Source: Azotobacter chroococcum
GTDB taxonomy: Bacteria; Pseudomonadota; Gammaproteobacteria; Pseudomonadales; Pseudomonadaceae
DNA: 51,071 nucleotides
NCBI RefSeq assembly: GCF_004339665.1
Contig: NZ_SMMU01000025.1
Span: 1-51,071 of the forward strand
Direction: 5' to 3'
This document shows, in pieces, positions 45,104 to 51,071 of this stretch. A program made the position numbers and the translations under genes. Numbering within the stretch: the stretch's first letter is position 1; each line of letters starts with the position of its first letter. A model generated the notes under the pieces. That model searched no databases. It was given only the letters and a program-made list of their open reading frames with translations, and was not told the origin of the DNA.

Positions 45104-45796
45104 ATGTTCCGCCCGAGGCGACCGCGCAGAAGTCGAATGGGTGCCGTCGTCGCCGTGCTGGGCCTGTTCCTCGGCGGCCTGTTCGGCGCGCTGGCGCAGG
45201 ACTGGGATTTCGCCCGCATCCTCGAACGGGCGGAGAAGCTCTACGGGCCGCTGGGCGAAGGGCGCGCGCGGCTCGTCGCCTGGCAGAGCCTGCTGGCCGA
45301 CAGCGCCAGGGACAGCGAGCTGGACAAGCTGCGTACCATCAACGATTTCTTCAACCTGCGCCTGCAGTTCAAGGACGACGCCGTGCTCTGGCGCCAGGCC
45401 GACTACTGGGCCACGCCGGTCGAGGCGCTGCGCCGCGGCGCCGGCGACTGCGAGGACTTCGCCATCGCCAAGTACGTCAGCCTGCGCCGCCTCGGCGTGC
45501 CCGCCGGCAAGCTGCGCATCACCTACGTCAAGGCGCTGCGCCTGAACCAGGCGCACATGGTGCTCACCTATTACCCGCGCCCGGACGCGGTGCCGCTGGT
45601 GCTGGACAACCTGATCGGCGAGATCCTCCCGGCCAGCCGGCGCGACGATCTGCTGCCGGTGTACGCCTTCAACGGCGAAGGCCTCTGGCTGCCCGGCGGT
45701 GCGGTCGACAGGAAGGTCGGCGACAGCAAGCGGCTGTCGCGCTGGCAGGATCTGCTGAAGAAGATGCAGGCCGAGGGTTTCCCGCTGCAGCATTAG
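45104..45796 (+). CDS. lapG: LapG periplasmic cysteine protease
   Basis: LapG cleaves the N-terminus of the large adhesin LapA and frees cells from surfaces when c-di-GMP is low. The 230-residue protein has a membrane-targeting signal (about residues 10-32) and a transglutaminase-like cysteine protease domain. Its catalytic Cys lies in [20 protein letters not shown], the His in [11 protein letters not shown] and the Asp in [10 protein letters not shown]. Conserved [14 protein letters not shown] precedes them. The ATG at 45104 (MFRPRR) is favoured; an ATG 11 codons later is possible. lapD follows after eight bases, so the two form an operon. Confidence 0.92.
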   Translation: MFRPRRPRRSRMGAVVAVLGLFLGGLFGALAQDWDFARILERAEKLYGPLGEGRARLVAWQSLLADSARDSELDKLRTINDFFNLRLQFKDDAVLWRQADYWATPVEALRRGAGDCEDFAIAKYVSLRRLGVPAGKLRITYVKALRLNQAHMVLTYYPRPDAVPLVLDNLIGEILPASRRDDLLPVYAFNGEGLWLPGGAVDRKVGDSKRLSRWQDLLKKMQAEGFPLQH

Positions 45797-45804
45797 GAGC
45801 CGAA

Positions 45805-47745
45805 ATGTCGCTGTTCAAACAGCTGTTGATCGCCATCTGCCTGTTCCTGCTGGTCGCCTTTGCCGGCAGTTTCGTGGTCAGCCTGGAAACCTCGCGCGGC
45901 CAGTACGCCAACCAGCTGCGCGCCCACGCCCAGGACGCCGCCACCGCCCTCGGCCTGTCCCTCGCGCCGCACATCGACGATCCGGCAATGGCCGAGCTGA
46001 TGGTCAGCTCGATCTTCGACAGCGGCTACTACTCGAGCATCCGGGTGGTCGGCCTGGACGACAGGCTCATCGTCGAGCGCCAGGGCGGGCCGGACGGCGG
46101 CAATGCGCCGGACTGGTTCGCCCGGCTGGTCGGCCTGCGCGCCGAGGGTGCCGACGCCATCGTCAGCCGCGGCTGGCAGCAGGCGGCGCGGGTCGAGGTG
46201 ATCAGCCATCCGCTGTTCGCCATCGACCGCCTGTGGCAGAGCGCGCTGGGCTGGCTCGGCTGGCTGCTGCTCTGCGGGTCGGTCAGCGCCGTGCTTGGCG
46301 CCCTGCTGCTGCGCCGCCAGTTGCGGCCGCTGGACTATCTGGTCGAGCAGTCGCGGGCCATCGCCCGGCGGGAATTCCTCAGCCTGCCCGAGCTGCCGCG
46401 CACCCCGGAGCTGCGCCGGGTGGTCGAGGCGATGAACCAGATGGTGGAAAAGCTCAAGGCGCTGTTCCGCGAGGAGGCCCTGCGCAGCGAGCGGCTGCAC
46501 GCCGAGGCCTACCGCGACAGTCTCACCGGGCTGGGCAACCGCCGCCATTTCGACCTCCAGCTGCAGTCGCGGCTGACCGGCGAGGAGCGGGCCAGCAGCG
46601 GCTTCATGCTGCTGCTGCGCATCGACGATCTGGTCGGCCTCAACCAGCGCCTGGGCGGGCAGCGTGCCGACCGTCTGCTGGTCGCGGTGGCCGAGCAGCT
46701 GCGCCTGGCCTGTGCCGAGCATGACCTGCTGGCGCGCACCCGCGGCGGCGAGTTCGCCATCCTCGCGGCGGGTCTGGAGCGCGATGCAGCCGAGCGGCTG
46801 GCCGAGCGGCTCGACCAGGCGATGAGCAGCCTCTACCACACCGGCGCCTGCGATCGCCTGCCGGTCGCCCATATCGGCCTGACGCCCTTCAGCGCCGGAG
46901 AGGTGCCGGGAGATCTCTATCGCGCCCTCGACGAGGCGCTGGCCCAGGCCTCCAGCCAGAGCGGGCCGCGCTGGGCCTGCGGCGAGCCCGGCACCGTGGC
47001 GCCGCCGGCGGACGAGCGGGACGGCTGGTATCGCCGGCTCGACCACGCCCTTCGGGAAGGGTTGTTCCAGCTGCACTTCCAGCCGGTGGTCGGCGCCGGC
47101 GAGTCCGGGCGCGTCCTCCACTACAAGGTGCTCGCCCGCCTGCCAGACGGGCAGGACCGGTTGTTGCCGGCGGGGCAGTTCCTGCCCTGGCTGGAGCGTT
47201 TCGGCTGGAGCACGCGCCTTGATCTGACCATGCTCGAGCAGGTCCTGCGGCACCTGGAGGAGCACGACGGTCAGCTCGCCCTCAGCCTGACCGGGGCCAC
47301 GCTGCGCGATCCCCTGGCCCTCGAGCGGCTGGCCGAGCTGCTGCAGCATCATTCCCGCCTGGGGGAGCGGCTGATTCTCGAGGCGGACGAGGAGCAGCTG
47401 CCCGAGCCGGGGGCGCTGGAGGCCCTGGTCCGGCGTCTGCACGAGCTGGGCTTCGCGCTCGGCGTACAGCACTTCGGCGGACGCTTCAGCCTGATCGGCA
47501 ACCTCGCCCGGCTCGGACTGGCCTACCTCAAGGTGGATGGCAGCTACATCCGCGACATCGACCGCGAGGAAGACAAGCGGCTGTTCATCGAGGCCATGTA
47601 TCGCGCGACCCACAGCATCGACCTGCCGCTGATCGCCGAGCGGGTGGAAAGCGACGGGGAATGGCAGGTCGTGCAGGCGATGGGCTTCGCCGGCGGGCAG
47701 GGACGCCGACTCGGCGAGCCGGCGCCCTGGGCATGGGGACTGTAA
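45805..47745 (+). CDS. lapD: LapD c-di-GMP receptor
   Basis: LapD holds LapG away from LapA when it binds c-di-GMP. The 646-residue inner-membrane protein has a first helix (about residues 6-26), a periplasmic domain (about 30-145) with the GWQQAARVEVISHP output region, a second helix (about 150-172) and a HAMP domain. A degenerate GGDEF domain (RGGEF) and a degenerate EAL domain (KVLAR in place of EAL) follow. Loss of both catalytic motifs is the rule for LapD, which signals without making or breaking c-di-GMP. It lies directly behind lapG, with GGAGC before the ATG. Confidence 0.92.
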   Translation: MSLFKQLLIAICLFLLVAFAGSFVVSLETSRGQYANQLRAHAQDAATALGLSLAPHIDDPAMAELMVSSIFDSGYYSSIRVVGLDDRLIVERQGGPDGGNAPDWFARLVGLRAEGADAIVSRGWQQAARVEVISHPLFAIDRLWQSALGWLGWLLLCGSVSAVLGALLLRRQLRPLDYLVEQSRAIARREFLSLPELPRTPELRRVVEAMNQMVEKLKALFREEALRSERLHAEAYRDSLTGLGNRRHFDLQLQSRLTGEERASSGFMLLLRIDDLVGLNQRLGGQRADRLLVAVAEQLRLACAEHDLLARTRGGEFAILAAGLERDAAERLAERLDQAMSSLYHTGACDRLPVAHIGLTPFSAGEVPGDLYRALDEALAQASSQSGPRWACGEPGTVAPPADERDGWYRRLDHALREGLFQLHFQPVVGAGESGRVLHYKVLARLPDGQDRLLPAGQFLPWLERFGWSTRLDLTMLEQVLRHLEEHDGQLALSLTGATLRDPLALERLAELLQHHSRLGERLILEADEEQLPEPGALEALVRRLHELGFALGVQHFGGRFSLIGNLARLGLAYLKVDGSYIRDIDREEDKRLFIEAMYRATHSIDLPLIAERVESDGEWQVVQAMGFAGGQGRRLGEPAPWAWGL

Positions 47746-47761
47746 ACAGGCTGGCGGGCCT

Positions 47762-48100
47762 TCAGATCAGCCCGCCGTCCTCCTCGTCGAGCAGCCGCTG
47801 GCGTCCCTGCAGCGCGTCGCGCGCCCGGCTGCGCCCGGCCAGCTTGGCCTGGGCGGCCTCCGGCAGGTCGGTGATGCGCAGCACGCCCTTGTCGATCAGC
47901 GCGTAGATCAGGTCTTCCAGCACCCGGATCATCTCCAGGTCGCTCTGGCGCAACTGCAGCAGGCTGCTCTGCGCCGCCTGCCCGGCTTTCCAGGCCAGGG
48001 CCTCGGGACTGGCCGCGTCGATTCCGCCGTCCATGTCCTCGAACGGCACCTGTTCCACCCGCAGCAGGTTGCCGTGGGCATCGCGTTTCACATACAGCAT
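47762..48100 (-). CDS. small conserved protein of the lap locus
   Basis: The 112-residue cytosolic protein starts MLYVKRDAHGNLLRVEQVPF and has the conserved block LLQLRQSDLEMIRVLEDLIYALIDKGVLRITDLPEAAQAKL. I recall similar pseudomonad proteins carrying the unsupported label 'tryptophan synthase subunit beta-like', and nothing enzymatic can be seen. It sits between lapD and lapA, apparently as in P. fluorescens, and the long helical middle could be a protein contact. GGGAGG precedes the ATG at 48100. Function unknown. Confidence 0.75.
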   Translation of the reverse strand: MLYVKRDAHGNLLRVEQVPFEDMDGGIDAASPEALAWKAGQAAQSSLLQLRQSDLEMIRVLEDLIYALIDKGVLRITDLPEAAQAKLAGRSRARDALQGRQRLLDEEDGGLI

Positions 48101-48140
48101 CGAGCCTCCCGCTCGCATGACCAATGGGTGAGCTGGCAAG

Positions 48141-48160
48141 CCGCCGCCGGAAGGCGGCGG
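48141..48160 (-). terminator. hairpin after the lapA-like gene
   Basis: CCGCCGCC-GGAA-GGCGGCGG is a perfect eight-base stem 10 bp beyond the stop. It has no T-run, so it may end or protect the transcript. Confidence 0.5.
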
Positions 48161-48170
48161 GGCAGGCCGG

Positions 48171-51071
48171 TCAGGTGTTCTCCACCTTGGCGACCGATTG
48201 CTTGACCAGCTCGGTGATGATGTCGTTCGCCGTGGAGCCGTAGGCGGACAGATCCAGCGCGCCGCCGGCCCCGTCCTGCAGCTGGATGGTCGCATCCGCG
48301 GTTCCGCCCGTGTCGAACTCCCCGGTCGTGCTGATGCGCAGGGTCGAGGTGCCCTGGTCCAGCTGCAGGAACTCGAGAATGTTGCTTTCGCCGGCCCCCT
48401 GGAGCAGGTCGCTCAGGTCGAGGGTGTCGCCTTCGCTGGGGTCAAAGTCGGTGACGACATCGTTGCCGGTATCGCCGGCGCGCCAGACGAAGGTATCGGC
48501 GCCGTTGCCGCCGGTCAGGGTGTCGTCGCCCGCGCCGCCGATGAGGATGTCGTCCTCGTCGCTGCCGATCAGCAGGTTGTCGGCACTGTCGCCGGCCAGG
48601 GCCGAGCCGCTGTCGCCGGCCGCCAGGGTCGACTCCGGCTCGAAAGTCACGCTCAGGGTCTGTTCGGCACTGCTGTCGCCATCGCCGTCCTCGGCGGTGG
48701 CGTAGAGCTCGATCTGCTGGGCATGGGTGCTGGACTGGCCGGAAACCGCTTCGAGCTCCAGCTTGAACGAGGTGCTGGCGGTGTCGCTGGTGAGGGTGAT
48801 GCTGGCGATTCGCGCGCCTGCGTCCGTGATGGTGAAGGCGATGTCCAGCGCACTGCCGTGCGTGCCCTGGCTGTTCTGGCCCTGAACGGTGCCGGTGGCA
48901 ATCTGCGCGCCGGAGGCGTCGAAGGCCTGCCAGGTGAGGCTTTCACCATATCCCAGCTGCAGGGCGGTCAGGCTGAGGGAGGACATGCCGGCGGCGGCGT
49001 TCGTCGACTGGTCGAGGAACTGGAAGGTCAGCTTTTCGCCCTGATCGATGCTCTGTCCGTCGGAGACGCCGAAGGAGAAGTTGCTGGTGTTGACGGTCGC
49101 CGCCGTGCCATTGGACTCCAGGGCGGTGGCCATCAGATTGAACTGCTCGCCAAGGGCGGCCGAGACCGTGTAGGAGTCCTGGTTGCCGCCGGAGATGGTG
49201 AAGTTCTCCTGGGTGGTCGTGGTGATGGCCGGGTCCAGATCCTGGAGCAGCTCGATGCTGTACAGGCCGGTCAGCGGATTGGCCGAGACCGTGAAGATCG
49301 CGGTGCTGGTCCCCGCGACCACGGCGGTCAGCGAGCCGTCCGGATTGCTGACATAGGTGAGCTTGCTGCCCTGGTAGGTCAGGTAGGCCGCGGTCGTGGT
49401 GCCGTCTTCGTTGAGCGTGGTGGATAGAATGTAGCCGCTGGCGTCGACCGCGCCCCTGAAGCTGATGCTCGCGCCATCCAGATCGACGATCGGCTCGAGG
49501 TTGAGGTCGCCGATGGCCGTCGTGCCCGCCTCCAGGTTCAGCACGGCCGGCGCCAGGGTGCCGAGGACCGGCTGGGTGTCGGTGATCAGGATGTCCAGGC
49601 TGTCGCTGGCGGTCTGGCCGTTGGCGTCGGTGAGCAGCAGGGCGAAGGAGTCGAGCACGCTGGCGTCGCCGGCGCTGTGGTCCTGGGCGCCGTCCACGGC
49701 GTAGCTGTAGCTGACGGTGCTGCCGTCGAAGCCGGTGAGGGTCAGCAGGCCCTTGGCGGTGTCGAGGCTCACCGGGGTGGCGGGGCTCAGCGCTTGGAGC
49801 TGGGCCAGGGTCAGGGTGGTGCCGGCGATCTGCAGGGAGGCGATGCCGGCCTCGCCGGCGAGGCTGAAGCTGCCGCTGATCGGCGTGCCGGCATCCTCGG
49901 CGATGGAGTGATCGCCCAGGAGCGGGCCGTTGCTGTCCGGCACCGAGATGCTCGGCGGCCCGTCGGTATGGCCCTCGATGCGGATGGTGACGGTGGCGAT
50001 CGCCTGGTCGCCGTCGGCGTCCTGCACCGTGTAGCTGAAGGTCTCGGTCAGAACCTGCCCGTCCTGGAGCAGGTTGACCAGCGGGTGGGCGTTGTCCAGC
50101 ACGTAGCCGTAGGTGCCGTCGGCATTGAGGGTGACGCTGCCGTAGAGGGCGGCGTTGCCGGCGCTCCAGCCGGCGAAGGTCACCGGGCCGTCGAAGGCGC
50201 TGTCGTTGGCCAGGGCGTCGCCTTCGACTGCGTAGCTGCCGCTGTCCTCGACCAGGGCATGGCTTTCGCCTTCGGCCAGCGGCTGGGTGTCGGTGATCAG
50301 GATGTCCAGGCTGTCGCTGGCGGTCTGGCCGTTGGCGTCGGTGAGCAGCAGGGCGAAGGCGTCGAGCACGCTGGTGTCGCCGGCGCTGTGGTCCTGGGCG
50401 CCGTCCACGGCGTAGCTGTAGCTGACGCTGCTGCCGTCGAAGCCGGTGAGGGTCAGCAGGCCCTTGGCGGTGTCGAGGCTCACCGGGGTGGCGGGGCTCA
50501 GCGCTTGGAGCTGGACGAGGGTCAGGGTGGTGTCGGCGATCTGCAGGGAAACGATGCCGGCCGCGCCGGCGATGCTGAAGCTGCCGCTGATCGGCGTGCC
50601 GGCATCCTCGGCGATGGAGTGATCGCCCAGGAGCGGGCCGTTGCTGTCCGGCACCGAGATGCTCGGCGGTCCGTCGGTATGGCCCTCAATGCGGATGGTG
50701 ACGGTGGCGATCGCCTGGTCGCCGTCGGCATCCTGCACCGTGTAGCTGAAGGTCTCGGTCAGGACCTGCCCGTCCTGGAGCAGGTTGACCAGCGGGTGGG
50801 CGTTGTTCAGCAGGTAGCCGTAGCTGCCGTCGGCGTTGAGGGTGACGCTGCCGTACTGGGCGGCGTTGCCGGCGCTCCAGCCGGCGAAGGTCACCGGGCC
50901 GTCGAAGGCGCTGTCGTTGGCCAGGGCGTCGCCTTCGACTGCGTAGCTGCCGCTGTCCTCGACCAGGGCATGGCTTTCGCCTTCGGCCACGGGCTGGGTG
51001 TCGGTGATCAGGATGTCCAGGCTGTCGCTGGCGGTCTGGCCGTTGGCGTCGGTGAGCAGCAGGGCGAAGGC
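48171..51071 (-). CDS. lapA: LapA-like giant RTX adhesin (C-terminal part)
   Basis: The frame is open to the end of the window, giving 966 C-terminal residues of a much larger surface adhesin. It holds two near-identical 237-residue repeats of the T1SS-143/cadherin-like kind (VEDSGSYAVEGDALANDS, FSYTVQDADGDQAIATVTI, LLTDANGQTASDSLDILITD). A diverged module and a beta-rich region follow, then RTX calcium-binding repeats (GGAGDDTLTGGNGADTFVW) and an acidic/hydrophobic C-terminus suited to type I secretion. The neighbours lapG and lapD support identification as LapA, which LapG cleaves at its N-terminus, outside the window. The transporter genes lapEBC are not seen here. Confidence 0.88.
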   Translation of the reverse strand, partial: AFALLLTDANGQTASDSLDILITDTQPVAEGESHALVEDSGSYAVEGDALANDSAFDGPVTFAGWSAGNAAQYGSVTLNADGSYGYLLNNAHPLVNLLQDGQVLTETFSYTVQDADGDQAIATVTIRIEGHTDGPPSISVPDSNGPLLGDHSIAEDAGTPISGSFSIAGAAGIVSLQIADTTLTLVQLQALSPATPVSLDTAKGLLTLTGFDGSSVSYSYAVDGAQDHSAGDTSVLDAFALLLTDANGQTASDSLDILITDTQPLAEGESHALVEDSGSYAVEGDALANDSAFDGPVTFAGWSAGNAALYGSVTLNADGTYGYVLDNAHPLVNLLQDGQVLTETFSYTVQDADGDQAIATVTIRIEGHTDGPPSISVPDSNGPLLGDHSIAEDAGTPISGSFSLAGEAGIASLQIAGTTLTLAQLQALSPATPVSLDTAKGLLTLTGFDGSTVSYSYAVDGAQDHSAGDASVLDSFALLLTDANGQTASDSLDILITDTQPVLGTLAPAVLNLEAGTTAIGDLNLEPIVDLDGASISFRGAVDASGYILSTTLNEDGTTTAAYLTYQGSKLTYVSNPDGSLTAVVAGTSTAIFTVSANPLTGLYSIELLQDLDPAITTTTQENFTISGGNQDSYTVSAALGEQFNLMATALESNGTAATVNTSNFSFGVSDGQSIDQGEKLTFQFLDQSTNAAAGMSSLSLTALQLGYGESLTWQAFDASGAQIATGTVQGQNSQGTHGSALDIAFTITDAGARIASITLTSDTASTSFKLELEAVSGQSSTHAQQIELYATAEDGDGDSSAEQTLSVTFEPESTLAAGDSGSALAGDSADNLLIGSDEDDILIGGAGDDTLTGGNGADTFVWRAGDTGNDVVTDFDPSEGDTLDLSDLLQGAGESNILEFLQLDQGTSTLRISTTGEFDTGGTADATIQLQDGAGGALDLSAYGSTANDIITELVKQSVAKVENT
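49566..51071. repeat. 711-bp tandem repeats inside the adhesin gene
   Basis: The sequence of about 49566-50276 recurs at 50277-50987 with only scattered changes. A further copy begins at 50988. The period is 711 bp (237 codons), so the reading frame is kept. Copy number upstream of the window is unknown. Confidence 0.9.

Overview
The window is about 51 kb of GC-rich chromosome from a gammaproteobacterium of the Pseudomonadaceae, in the Pseudomonas/Azotobacter lineage. The evidence is a gpmI-rhodanese-grxC-secB-trmL block, a GacA-type box in front of an Rsm-type RNA, a Crc-type RNA behind a sigma-54 promoter, DUF2388 and the LapG/LapD/LapA trio. A GH70 enzyme of the GtfD type, known from Azotobacter chroococcum, tilts the guess towards Azotobacter or a close relative. 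That is an inference from gene content only.

Layout. 1-5.4 kb: core genes (gpmI partial, rhodanese, grxC, secB, trmL), a long GGA-rich RNA of the CsrB/RsmZ kind, a LysR regulator, and a class III aminotransferase-like protein that has lost its PLP lysine. 5.5-7.3 kb: a sigma-54 enhancer-binding protein, followed on the same strand by two operator dyads, a sigma-54 promoter and a roughly 100-nt gene-less unit ending in a terminator. 7.4-11.1 kb: a YqaE peptide and a four-gene Mla-like lipid transporter. 11.2-17.3 kb: a perfect 24-bp hairpin, yceH, a CrcZ/CrcY-type RNA, DUF2388, a short NfeD-like protein, an orphan GspE-like ATPase, DUF502 and a CYTH/CHAD triphosphatase. 17.4-22.1 kb: a Pit phosphate transporter with its DUF47 partner, then argE and argA.

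22.1-39.5 kb is the most distinctive part. It holds a complete type II secretion operon (gspC, a TPR lipoprotein gene, then gspD to gspM). Beside it lie two secreted carbohydrate-active enzymes: an 872-residue six-hairpin glycosidase and a 782-residue GH70 alpha-glucanotransferase of the non-permuted type. An internally deleted copy of the GH70 gene, a MITE-like element, a duplicated 3' piece of gshA and AT-rich spacers surround these genes, so the locus has been rearranged and may have been acquired. A simple reading is a starch-to-alpha-glucan module whose enzymes leave the cell through the neighbouring secretion machine.

40.4-51 kb: gshA, a hot-dog thioesterase, tex, and then the biofilm adhesion switch: lapG (periplasmic protease), lapD (c-di-GMP receptor), a small conserved protein, and the 3' part of a giant LapA-like RTX adhesin with 711-bp tandem repeats that runs off the window.

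Regulatory theme: one Gac/Rsm-type RNA, one Crc/Hfq-type RNA and one orphan sigma-54 unit lie within 10 kb. The glycosidase gene has a sigma-54-like promoter and CA-rich motifs in its leader, so catabolite control of the alpha-glucan module is plausible but untested.
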